Below, piece by piece: positions 28,393 through 37,014 of a stretch of 64,000 nt of DNA. The position numbers were made by a program, and so were the translations under genes. The stretch is from Oceanobacillus sp. Castelsardo. GTDB lineage: Bacteria; Bacillota; Bacilli; Bacillales; Amphibacillaceae. Numbering within the stretch: the first letter of the stretch is position 1; the number at the start of each line of letters is the position of its first letter. The stretch covers positions 255,317-319,316 of the forward strand of contig NZ_LYCS01000005.1 in NCBI RefSeq assembly GCF_001659985.1, given 5' to 3'. The notes beneath the pieces were generated by a model. That model was not told the DNA's origin. It did no database searches and worked only from the letters and a program-made list of their open reading frames with translations.

Positions 28393-29217
28393 TTACAAGT
28401 AATCGATAAAATGTCTTCTAAATTTAACATGTAGTGTTGCTCCGAATAGGAATAGAATGAATACTACCGCCCAGAAGTAGAGTGTGTATTGCCAGTTTGT
28501 AATGAAATACCATTCTGTTCCAAAGAAGGATGAACGATAACCTTCCATCAGATAATATAAAGGATTCAATTTCACAATTGTTAAGATAATTGGCGGGTAT
28601 TTTTCCAATATCGAGAATGGCCAAAGAACCCCAGATATATATAACATCATCCTTAATACCGAGTTAAGTAACATATGAACATCTCGAATAATTGTCGATA
28701 AGGTTGATGTTATAAGTGAAATAGCAAACATCAAACTTATAGCTGCAAAGATATAATATAACAATTGAATATAATAAACATTAATATAATAACCTGCAAA
28801 TTGAAAAATAATGATGGATAACCCTAGCATTACTAAATGAACATAGAACTGCGAAAATATAACATAACTAGGGATGATACTCATCGGAAAGTTCATTTTC
28901 GATAGCATTTTAAGCCTGGAGTAAATCGATTTGGAACCTTGAATAGTAGACTGATAAAAGAAAATCCAAAGAAAGAATCCGGCCATAAGCCAGTATATAA
29001 ACGGAATCGTCTCCCCACCTACTTCAACCGGTGCACGACCTAACAATGTTCCAAATACAAACCAATAAATAAGGATTTGTATAGATGGGTTCAATACTTC
29101 CCACAACATACCCAGGTAGTTGTTTTTATTTTTGCTTTTTAATTCATAAAGTGAAAGCCTTCGTATTAAATAGAAGTGATTGAATTGCTCCTTAATAACT
29201 GTAATTGCAGATTTCAT
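28393..29217 (-). CDS. tagG: Teichoic acid ABC exporter permease
   Basis: ABC-2 type permease of 274 residues with six hydrophobic helices. It begins with an amphipathic N-terminus (VIKEQFNHFYLIRRLSLYELKSKNKNNYLGMLWEVLNP) typical of TagG/RfbA-type exporters, with PFIYWLMAGFFLWIFFYQS in the first helices. It forms the export channel with TagH, encoded 15 bases downstream. AAAGGATAT before the ATG is the ribosome site. Confidence 0.94.
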   Translation of the reverse strand: MKSAITVIKEQFNHFYLIRRLSLYELKSKNKNNYLGMLWEVLNPSIQILIYWFVFGTLLGRAPVEVGGETIPFIYWLMAGFFLWIFFYQSTIQGSKSIYSRLKMLSKMNFPMSIIPSYVIFSQFYVHLVMLGLSIIIFQFAGYYINVYYIQLLYYIFAAISLMFAISLITSTLSTIIRDVHMLLNSVLRMMLYISGVLWPFSILEKYPPIILTIVKLNPLYYLMEGYRSSFFGTEWYFITNWQYTLYFWAVVFILFLFGATLHVKFRRHFIDYL

Positions 29218-29302
29218 AGATATATCCTTTCAAACATCTTAGATGTAACATCATCTTACACATAAATAAATTATACAAGTATCAGAAATAAAACACAATG
29301 AA

Positions 29303-29353
29303 GAATCAGGCTAATTCATTAACCTATACAGCCTGAATAGCCTGATTTATACA
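29303..29353 (-). terminator. Hairpin after the glycosyltransferase gene
   Basis: AATCAGGCTA and TAGCCTGATT pair across a 30-base interval just downstream of the stop at 29357. The T run after it is weak, so this may be attenuating or a processing site, allowing partial read-through into tagGH. Confidence 0.45.
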
Positions 29354-29356
29354 TGA

Positions 29357-30892
29357 TTATTTAAGAGAAAAACCAATATTACCAGCCTTTGTAGTATAGA
29401 ATTGGAAGTTCCTCTTCTTGTAAGTAATACTGTTTTCATTAATTCTTTTTATATTCGCCAAATGATGACCGTTATATCTTATAAACACACTAAACAATGA
29501 GTTAGTTAAAGTATTTAAGTCTTCATAGTTCACACGAAATTCACCCTTATTACCCGTTATTTTTACAGGAACAGTTAGCTCATTATCCGTATTATTTCTA
29601 TCTCTTATTAAAACATGTTCTACTTCACTAATTTGATCGCCGTAAATTTCAAAGGTTTGAACATAAAAGTTGTTTTCAACATAGGAATCATTTGCGCGAA
29701 CAAATAAGTTGATTGGGATTAATTTATAGATATGATCCTCATCAAATGGGTAAACGTCATAATACGCTTGTCCATCCTTTATGACAACATGCTTATTTTT
29801 TTCCTGCTTATACCATTTAAATAAGTTAATAAAGTCCTGTTCTTCACCTTGTAAAGCTAATTTCGCAGCTACTTGATATAGTGGCGTATCAAACGTTTCA
29901 ATTATATTATATGGACGATCTTTTAAAATATTTAATGCTTCGACAATATAATTTATAAATCCTTTTTTATTATCACTTCGTACAAAAACAAAACTATCAC
30001 AAGCTTTAATTAAATCATACTCAACCAATCTTTTCATGATTTTACTTTCTATATGAGTAGGCAAATCCATATCATAAATCGTTTTAATGATTTTCATGTC
30101 TGCTTCTCTCTTATATAATACATCGGTTGTCTTAGTAAGAGAGGCATTATTTTCATTCATTCGATTCAGATAACATACAGTATCTGTAATAGTAGAAGCA
30201 AAATTACAATGATTTAATACCCTAAGAAGAAAATGCTTATCTTCTCCAAATTTCATTTCTGGGAAACGTATGTCGTTTTCTTTCAAGATTTTTGTTTTAA
30301 TAAGTTTTGATTGTGGACCCATGTAATATAATAAATATGGTATTTCAAAAGGAGACATATGATATCTATTTTTATATGACATAAATTCCGCATGGATAAC
30401 TTCAGATGAATCATCCACTTTCACCGTTCGCCCTGTAACAAAATCATCCTTATTCTTATCCATGGTTTCCACTAATTTTTTAATTCCATCTTCCGCTAAC
30501 CAATCATCAGAATCTAAAAACAGAATTTTATCGGTAGTAGCTAATTCAATTCCGACATTTCTAGGCATTGCTGCTGCGCCAGTGTTTTCTCCTAATAATA
30601 CTACCGTTATATTTGAATATTTTTTCGAGTAATCCACCAATATATCAGCTGTACTGTCACTTGAATGATCATCAATTATAATAAATTCAATCTTATCAAA
30701 TGATAAGGTTTGATTAATGACAGAACTCACACATTTTTTTATATGCTGTTCAGCATTGTAAGCTGCTGTTACGATTGTTACTTTCCTCTCACTCTTAAAA
30801 AACCTCTTTTTAAGAGACTTCGGATGATTAAATACTTTTGTCTCTTTATTGTTCAACATTTCTTTTGCTTTTTCAGATAAATGTTTATCCAT
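29357..30892 (-). CDS. Family 2 glycosyltransferase, TarS/TarP-like teichoic acid decorator
   Basis: A 511-residue cytoplasmic protein. The GT-A domain (about 35-250) shows VTIVTAAYNAEQHIKKCVSSVINQTL, IIDDHSSDSTADIL and LFLDSDDWL with the metal-binding Asp-x-Asp, followed by MKFGEDKHFLLR. A C-terminal half of about 230 residues follows, with beta-rich segments, as in the Staphylococcus TarS and TarP enzymes that attach GlcNAc to polyol phosphates. Position between teichoic acid polymerase and exporter genes supports a role in sugar decoration of the teichoic acid; the donor sugar is unknown. GAGGG precedes the ATG. Confidence 0.8.
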   Translation of the reverse strand: MDKHLSEKAKEMLNNKETKVFNHPKSLKKRFFKSERKVTIVTAAYNAEQHIKKCVSSVINQTLSFDKIEFIIIDDHSSDSTADILVDYSKKYSNITVVLLGENTGAAAMPRNVGIELATTDKILFLDSDDWLAEDGIKKLVETMDKNKDDFVTGRTVKVDDSSEVIHAEFMSYKNRYHMSPFEIPYLLYYMGPQSKLIKTKILKENDIRFPEMKFGEDKHFLLRVLNHCNFASTITDTVCYLNRMNENNASLTKTTDVLYKREADMKIIKTIYDMDLPTHIESKIMKRLVEYDLIKACDSFVFVRSDNKKGFINYIVEALNILKDRPYNIIETFDTPLYQVAAKLALQGEEQDFINLFKWYKQEKNKHVVIKDGQAYYDVYPFDEDHIYKLIPINLFVRANDSYVENNFYVQTFEIYGDQISEVEHVLIRDRNNTDNELTVPVKITGNKGEFRVNYEDLNTLTNSLFSVFIRYNGHHLANIKRINENSITYKKRNFQFYTTKAGNIGFSLK

Positions 30893-30908
30893 TATAATCC
30901 CTCATTTT

Positions 30909-31781
30909 TTAACCTTTTAAGTTCGGTTTAATACTTTCAATGTACTCTAATAATGGTTCTCTTAAATCGTCTCTTGCTAAAGCAAATTCAATAGTTGTCT
31001 TTATAAAGCTTAATTTTTCACCAACATCATATCTTTTTCCCTCGAATTCAAACCCATAAACTTCTTGAACTTTATTTAAGTTCTCAATTGCATCCGTTAA
31101 TTGTATTTCACCGCCAGCACCAATACTTTGCTCACCTAAAAAGTGGAAAATCTCAGGTGTTAAAATATATCGTCCTATAATAGCTAGGTTAGAAGGCGCT
31201 GTCCCTTTTGGCGGCTTTTCAATAAATCTCTTTACTTTATATCGTTTTCCTTCTACTGATTCCGGATCAATAATACCATATTTATGAGTTTCTGAATCAG
31301 GTACTTGTTGAACACCTATAATAGAGGAATTCGTTTCTTCATGCTCATTTATAAGCTGTTTTAAGCAAGGAATTTCATTTTGAACAATATCGTCACCAAG
31401 TAAAACTGCGAATGGTTCGTTTCCAATAAATTTTCTCGCAGACCATACAGCATGTCCTAAACCTTTTGGTTCCTTTTGCCTAATGTAGTGTATTTCTACA
31501 TTCGCAGATTTTCTTATTTTTTCCAATAAATCGAATTTCTCTTTTTGAACTAAGTTTTGTTCCAACTCATATACATTGTCAAAATGATCTTCTATTGCCC
31601 TTTTTCCTTTTCCTGTAACAATAATAATATCTTCTATTCCAGAATTAATTGCCTCTTCTACAATATATTCAATTGTAGGACGATCGACGATGGGAAGCAT
31701 TTCTTTTGGCATTGCCTTTGTTGCTGGTAAAAAACGTGTCCCAAGTCCAGCTGCGGGAATAATTGCCTTTTTTACTGTCAT
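30909..31781 (-). CDS. galU: UTP-glucose-1-phosphate uridylyltransferase, copy 2
   Basis: Makes UDP-glucose, here among teichoic acid genes, so possibly for glucosylation or lipid anchors. The 290-residue product is closely similar to the copy at 17514, sharing [19 protein letters not shown] and LLGDDIV and diverging at the C-terminus. The start is the ATG at 31781, preceded by AAGGATG at seven bases; a longer frame to 31889 only reads into the repeat element that occupies the leader. That element separates the gene from the upstream transferase gene and may have altered its expression. Confidence 0.94.
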   Translation of the reverse strand: MTVKKAIIPAAGLGTRFLPATKAMPKEMLPIVDRPTIEYIVEEAINSGIEDIIIVTGKGKRAIEDHFDNVYELEQNLVQKEKFDLLEKIRKSANVEIHYIRQKEPKGLGHAVWSARKFIGNEPFAVLLGDDIVQNEIPCLKQLINEHEETNSSIIGVQQVPDSETHKYGIIDPESVEGKRYKVKRFIEKPPKGTAPSNLAIIGRYILTPEIFHFLGEQSIGAGGEIQLTDAIENLNKVQEVYGFEFEGKRYDVGEKLSFIKTTIEFALARDDLREPLLEYIESIKPNLKG

Positions 31782-31798
31782 TTTCAACATCCTTTTTA

Positions 31799-32005
31799 GT
31801 TCGTGTTCAAAAGAAGGATGAAAATGACCGAGCAGTTCAAGGCGGCGTAGCTTTGAGGCAGAAAGGAAGGCGTTTCTGCATAAGTGCAACTAGGGCACGA
31901 CGAACGCCAAGTTTTCTAAGAACGGAACGTATACAATTAATACGTGAGTATCCGAAAAGCAAGCCAACGAAGAAATGCGAAGTGTCATTTTCACCGGACT
32001 TTTTG
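31799..32005. mobile_element. MITE-like dispersed repeat flanked by 13-bp direct repeats
   Basis: The direct repeat AACATCCTTTTTA occurs at 31786-31798 and again at 32006-32018. Between the copies lie about 207 bp whose ends are imperfect inverted repeats (CAAAAGAAGGATGAAAATGAC against the complement of GTCATTTTCACCGGACTTTTTG). There is no transposase. I recognise the end sequence as a repeat type seen in several Bacillaceae. The left direct repeat includes the ribosome site of galU copy 2. A non-autonomous element with target duplication is the simplest reading. Confidence 0.75.
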
Positions 32006-32015
32006 AACATCCTTT

Positions 32016-33185
32016 TTACTGAAATACTTGGTCAACCACTCGTTTAGTAGCTTGACCATCCTCTAAAGAACAAAACTTCTTATAGAACTCTTCGATAGTT
32101 TCAGTTGGAACAAACCCTGTTTTCTCTATTTTCTTTATTTCACTTATAATTTCTTCTGTGGATCTTAGAAGTGGACCAGGAGCCTTTTCTTCAAAGTCAA
32201 AGTAAAAGCCTCTTAATTTATCTCTATACTCCTCTATATCATATACAAAAAAGAGCATTGGTCTTTGTAACAGAGCAAAATCAAAAAACACAGAAGAATA
32301 ATCGGTAATTAAGTAGTCAGCAATAAGATAAAGTTCACGAATATCCTCATGACTAGAACAATCATAAACAAATCCTTTATAAGCTGTTAAATCGATGTTT
32401 TCTGCCACAAGATAATGTAGTCTTAATAATATAACAAAATTATCTCCTAATTCCTTTTTTAATCGATCTAAGTCCATTTGTAAATCAAATTTATATCTAC
32501 CTTTCGCATAAAATTGGTTATCTCTCCATGTCGGGGCATATAAGATAACTTTTTTATTCTTAGGTAGCTCAAGGGAATCCTTAATTTCAGTTAGCGTATC
32601 ATCATTACTATTAATCAAGAAGTCATTTCTAGGATAGCCTGTTTCTAGCATGGATTGATTAAACTGAAAAGCCCTTTTAAATATGTCTGAAGAATAACGA
32701 TTTGGTGATATTAAATAATCCCATTTATTTGCTTCTTTTATGAAGTTTTCTTTATACTTAACCGTATTTGTTCCGGGCATATGAACTTCATCCATATCGG
32801 TAGCTAATCTTTTAAGAGGTGTACCGTGCCATGTTTGCAAATATATAGTATGTTTTGGCTTAGGTATCCACAATGGCAAGCGGCTATTTGATACCCAATA
32901 TTTTGATTGTGCCATGATTAGAATCCACTTAGGTGAAAATCTTCTAACAGCCTTTACATTTTTATTTTCAAACACTTTTTTATGTCTACGATCATAACTC
33001 CAATACAGTTCATATTCTGGTTTATATTTCACCATGTATTCATAAATTGCTCGAGGATTATCACTATATTGCTTTCCTAAGAAACTTTCAAATATGACTT
33101 GATTCTTTTTTGGTGGAAACTTACCCAACAGGAAAATTAATACCTTAATTGTTCTCTGAACTATTTTAGTGACTTTACTTTTCAT
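32016..33185 (-). CDS. CDP-glycerol glycerophosphotransferase, TagB/TagF-like
   Basis: Adds glycerol-phosphate from CDP-glycerol to a lipid-linked acceptor on the inner membrane face. The 389-residue, basic, single-domain protein has the two family histidines in LQTWHGTPLKRL and LLRLHYL, the ITDYSSVFFDFALLQRP nucleotide-binding segment and the C-terminal FCSLEDGQATKRVVD. A short hydrophobic N-terminus probably attaches it to the membrane. It resembles the C-terminal half of the giant transferase encoded upstream and may have arisen from it. Whether it primes or polymerises cannot be decided from sequence. Confidence 0.92.
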   Translation of the reverse strand: MKSKVTKIVQRTIKVLIFLLGKFPPKKNQVIFESFLGKQYSDNPRAIYEYMVKYKPEYELYWSYDRRHKKVFENKNVKAVRRFSPKWILIMAQSKYWVSNSRLPLWIPKPKHTIYLQTWHGTPLKRLATDMDEVHMPGTNTVKYKENFIKEANKWDYLISPNRYSSDIFKRAFQFNQSMLETGYPRNDFLINSNDDTLTEIKDSLELPKNKKVILYAPTWRDNQFYAKGRYKFDLQMDLDRLKKELGDNFVILLRLHYLVAENIDLTAYKGFVYDCSSHEDIRELYLIADYLITDYSSVFFDFALLQRPMLFFVYDIEEYRDKLRGFYFDFEEKAPGPLLRSTEEIISEIKKIEKTGFVPTETIEEFYKKFCSLEDGQATKRVVDQVFQ

Positions 33186-33204
33186 GACATCACACCCATT
33201 ACTT

Positions 33205-33243
33205 AAAAAATGAGATACCTATCATCATTAATAGGTATCTTAT
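33205..33243 (-). terminator. Terminator after the large teichoic acid transferase gene
   Basis: AGATACCTAT and ATAGGTATCT form a perfect stem with an eight-base loop, followed on the minus strand by a T run. It lies just beyond the stop at 33269, giving partial separation from the downstream transferase gene. Confidence 0.75.
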
Positions 33244-33268
33244 AACCATGAACAATTATATACATTTA

Positions 33269-36200
33269 CTACTTCTTTTTAAATATTTTATCGACAACTC
33301 TCTTACTAGCAAAACCATCATCTAAGGAACAGTACTTCTCCTGAAACTGTGAATATTTCTTTTCATATTTAGTTGATATTGTTTCAATATCTTGAACAGT
33401 TTCAATAATTTCTTCTGTATTATAAATTAAGGGACCCGGTGCTTCGTTTTCAAAATCCATATAAAAACCTCTTAAATTATCACGATAATTATCCAGATCA
33501 TAGGTGTAGAATAGAATTGGTTTACCCGTATTCGCAAAGTCAAACATAACAGATGAATAGTCCGTTATTAATACATCTGCTAATAGTTGCAATTCTTGAA
33601 TATCTGGATATTTGGATGCATTAATGACAAAGCCTTTTAATTCCTCGTCAATCCTTATTTTATTACTTACGACTACATGCATTCTTAGTAAAATAACGTA
33701 TTCGTCACCTAGTAATTCCTTCATTTTATGAAGATCCATATTGATATCAAATGTAAATTTATTCTTCTTCGATGTTTGATCATCACGGAATGTCGGTGCA
33801 TATAAGATTACTTTTTTACCTTCTTCGATTTGAAGGGTATTTCTAACCTTGCTAGCAATTTCCTCTTTATTATCTTGATAAAAGATATCATTACGAGGAT
33901 AACCATACTCTAATACTTCTCCATCATAGTGAAATGCACTTCTAAAGGCTTCTGTTGCATACTCACTAGGTGAAATGAGGTAATCCCAATTCTTCACGGC
34001 ATTTCCTACACGTTCAACATAATCATCACTTCGACCATGGACTTCTTCAATATCAAAAAGCATTTTCTTCAATGGTGTCCCATGCCACGTTTGCAAGTAA
34101 GTCGTTTCTGGACGTTTTTTCATATACGTTGGGAAGTTTTGATTATTTACCCAATACCTTGCTCGTAGTAAATAGTAATAATAACTTGGACTTAATCGTT
34201 TCACACGTCTCGTATCAGGATCATTAAAACGATGGTTTCGATTGTAAATCCACACTTTCTTATAATCCAAATCTTGGCGATTAATCTCGTCATAAATATT
34301 TTTCGGACTGTCCCCAAACTGCTTCCCAATTCCACTTTCAAACACAATTAATTTCGGATCCACCGGAATAACTTTAGAACCTACTTTAAAGAATAACTTC
34401 ATCGTTGGGAAATAGTATTTACTCTTTCTATATTTATTAAAGAGTGCTTTCGACAACATATCTAGCTTCGGATTATCAATCACGCGTTTTTTCACTTCAT
34501 TATTTTTCACAACTTCATAAATACGTTCGGATGCCGAAGTGTCACGATATTTAATGAATTTATTCGCACGTGCTATATATTTCTCTTTCATTGCAAAGTC
34601 GTTCTTCGCATAATTTTCAAGCAACCCTAGAATCTCTTCACTCTCATAACAAATTTCACCAGGAAGATCATTATTCAAGTCTAAATGAGACGGTCTCTTT
34701 CCGATAAAACGAGAACGGTCAAACTGGTAGTAAATAACCGGTTTGTGAAGGAAACTAAAGTCAAATCCAACACTAGAATAGTCCGTAATCATGAGCATGC
34801 TCTCTTTGATAAGATGCTGTACGTCAACTTCCCCTTGATTAATCACTTTTACAGCATCATTTTCAAAGAACTTGGAGAACTTCTGCATGTTCGGATGTAA
34901 GCAAAATAGAATCTCAAAGTTTTGTTTCTTGGAAAGTTCATGTAATTCAGGGCTATTAATTAATTGCTCATAGCGCTCATAATATTCACTTTCTAAGAAT
35001 ACTTCATCTGTTACAATCCAATCACGCCACGTTGGAATAATTAAAATCTGCCTCTTTATCTCGATATCTTTCTTAAATAGAGTATCGAATCGAGAAAGCC
35101 CTGTTACAAAAACTTCTTTCGGATGATAGCCGAAATCATTAACAATCATTTCTTTCTCAAAGTCAGAACTTACGATGAATAAATCCGTATCAAATCCAGC
35201 AGCACTTTTCCCATAGTTCGCTACCATATTCTTCGTACCCATTACCCCATGCTGTAAGAAGACTTTTGTTGCTTTCACTCTCCTTTTAAAAGTGCCTGTA
35301 CGAATTGGATACAAATAATCAGGATGATGCGATGAAATAACTTTTTTCGCTAGTAACGTATATAAAATATGTTTCTTAGAACGATAATCAATAACATTTC
35401 CAAACTTCTCTACATTACGTTTTTCCGGAGAATCTGGATCAATTACATAATAAACCTGCTTTTCAGGATAATTCTCTCGCATATGTCTGAAGAAAGCATA
35501 TCCCGTATCTTGTGCCTTATAGGTTCTTTCCCCAACGAGCCAAATATCTTTATTCCGATTCTTCAGTCTAAGTAGCCATGACCAGCGCATAACCCGGCGC
35601 ATATATTGATACGTGTCAATCGGGTATTTATATACTTCAAATGATAAATTGAATTTCTTAAATGTAAAATAAGGGTTGATAACCATGGCTTCGTTTTTAT
35701 CTTTGGCATAAAGTTCTCTTAAGAACAGTCTCGCTCTAAAGGTAGGTCTACCAATCCGAACCATTTTCGGTTCCCTTTTATCGTGAACATTTAGATTGAA
35801 GAATAAATCATAAACATCATCATCTAATACTTTACCTTGATTCATTTCCTTCAAGTTTATATTCGCAACATATGTATAGCGATTCAAACCATACTTTTTC
35901 TCTACTTGTTCTTGAAGTTTATGGAATGTAAGTTCACTCGAGGTTAAATGATAATCCGTATCCCGACCAACTAGAACGATTTGCCCATCCTGGATATTCG
36001 AATTTCGTGAAAATATTTTCCCTTCCAGTCGTAGTGTTTGATGGTTCTTCTTTACCTTATCAATTTGCAGTCGAATCGGCGTGTCTGGTTCAGCATTCAC
36101 AATGACGGATAGATTCCCTTTAGTTGATATGTAATTCATAAGCGAACTATCATCTTGGTTGTAGAACTCTAACCCATCGACTTTCGTTTCCTGGAATCTT

Positions 36201-36598
36201 CCTAGACGAATAAAATATTCCACATAGAGGACATCATTTATCTCTACTAACTTTAGATCATCGGATTCTTTCCTTGAGTGAGTGATGGAATCATAGAGGG
36301 TTCGAACTTTGAAATACCAGTCGAATGTCTCCCCATCATTATCCTTAAGCAAATCCATTAATTTTTCTAGTGAAACTTCGAAATTGAACTCATTGGAAGG
36401 AGTTATTTCCGCAATTTGATACTTCTTCACTTCTTCATCACGAGAGAATAACCATAGTTCTTTAGCAGTAAAATCTTCTCTACGAAACACTCCAGAAATG
36501 TGAAGAGCGTTTGCATTCTGAGTAATATTTAACTTTTGTTTGAGTTTTGGCTTTGGTTTCTTTTTCGTAATTCTATTTTTTACCCATCGTAATATCAT
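33269..36598 (-). CDS. Giant double-domain CDP-polyol phosphotransferase, TagF-like
   Basis: An 1109-residue protein with three parts. Residues 1 to about 300 form a beta-rich N-terminal region without recognised motif. Residues about 340-700 form one CDP-glycerol phosphotransferase domain (LQHGVMGTKN, FCLHPNMQKF, ITDYSSVGFDFSF). Residues about 720-1109 form a second (TWHGTPLKKM, LLRMHVVV, ITDYSSVMFDFAN, YCSLDDGFASKRVVD). Both domains keep the paired histidines needed for catalysis, so it may be bifunctional: priming and polymerising, or making alternating bonds. Standard TagF has one catalytic domain in about 750 residues. AGGGG precedes the ATG seven bases away. Confidence 0.9.
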   Translation of the reverse strand: MILRWVKNRITKKKPKPKLKQKLNITQNANALHISGVFRREDFTAKELWLFSRDEEVKKYQIAEITPSNEFNFEVSLEKLMDLLKDNDGETFDWYFKVRTLYDSITHSRKESDDLKLVEINDVLYVEYFIRLGRFQETKVDGLEFYNQDDSSLMNYISTKGNLSVIVNAEPDTPIRLQIDKVKKNHQTLRLEGKIFSRNSNIQDGQIVLVGRDTDYHLTSSELTFHKLQEQVEKKYGLNRYTYVANINLKEMNQGKVLDDDVYDLFFNLNVHDKREPKMVRIGRPTFRARLFLRELYAKDKNEAMVINPYFTFKKFNLSFEVYKYPIDTYQYMRRVMRWSWLLRLKNRNKDIWLVGERTYKAQDTGYAFFRHMRENYPEKQVYYVIDPDSPEKRNVEKFGNVIDYRSKKHILYTLLAKKVISSHHPDYLYPIRTGTFKRRVKATKVFLQHGVMGTKNMVANYGKSAAGFDTDLFIVSSDFEKEMIVNDFGYHPKEVFVTGLSRFDTLFKKDIEIKRQILIIPTWRDWIVTDEVFLESEYYERYEQLINSPELHELSKKQNFEILFCLHPNMQKFSKFFENDAVKVINQGEVDVQHLIKESMLMITDYSSVGFDFSFLHKPVIYYQFDRSRFIGKRPSHLDLNNDLPGEICYESEEILGLLENYAKNDFAMKEKYIARANKFIKYRDTSASERIYEVVKNNEVKKRVIDNPKLDMLSKALFNKYRKSKYYFPTMKLFFKVGSKVIPVDPKLIVFESGIGKQFGDSPKNIYDEINRQDLDYKKVWIYNRNHRFNDPDTRRVKRLSPSYYYYLLRARYWVNNQNFPTYMKKRPETTYLQTWHGTPLKKMLFDIEEVHGRSDDYVERVGNAVKNWDYLISPSEYATEAFRSAFHYDGEVLEYGYPRNDIFYQDNKEEIASKVRNTLQIEEGKKVILYAPTFRDDQTSKKNKFTFDINMDLHKMKELLGDEYVILLRMHVVVSNKIRIDEELKGFVINASKYPDIQELQLLADVLITDYSSVMFDFANTGKPILFYTYDLDNYRDNLRGFYMDFENEAPGPLIYNTEEIIETVQDIETISTKYEKKYSQFQEKYCSLDDGFASKRVVDKIFKKK

Positions 36599-37014
36599 AC
36601 AAAAACCCCTATAATCATTTTTAGTTTAGTTTCTCTTCTCTTATCAAGAATATGCAGTATCGTTAGAAAACTTAAGATTCACCAAGTTTTTTGGCGAATA
36701 CCTTAGTTGTACTTATTTAGGTGGGAAAGATCTTTATTCTTCCCTTCCTACCAACATAAACAATCGACTTGTTTTGAAACACTTTCCACTCTATAATACT
36801 ACAAATCTATATTATAGCCTTTCCATTTGTCATATTCAAACTTCGTGAGTTTATTTACAAATAGGAAAAAGTTACTAAATTCTATATATTTCTACTTAAC
36901 TTTTAGTCCCATTTCTGAGATAATATGGAATGTTAAACTCATAGTTTCGAGGTGTATCATGAAATCTACTTTAAACTCATCATAATATGACAACATCATT
37001 GGGGGGTATCAAAG
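36599..37014. promoter_or_regulatory. Divergent spacer with possible 8-codon leader ORF
   Basis: The spacer between the giant transferase and the glucosaminidase gene is AT-rich. It has TAGTTGTACTTAT (36704-36716), a version of a 13-bp motif shared with other repeats in this window, beside an imperfect GGGAA/TTCCC hairpin. A tiny ORF (ATG 36959 to TAA 36985, MKSTLNSS) has a good GAGGTG ribosome site and could be a leader peptide for the gene beginning near 37015. Promoter boxes are not clear. Confidence 0.35.

Noticed and set aside
31782..31889. N-terminal extension of galU copy 2
   Set aside because: It would translate the inserted repeat; the conserved protein begins at 31781 with its own ribosome site.
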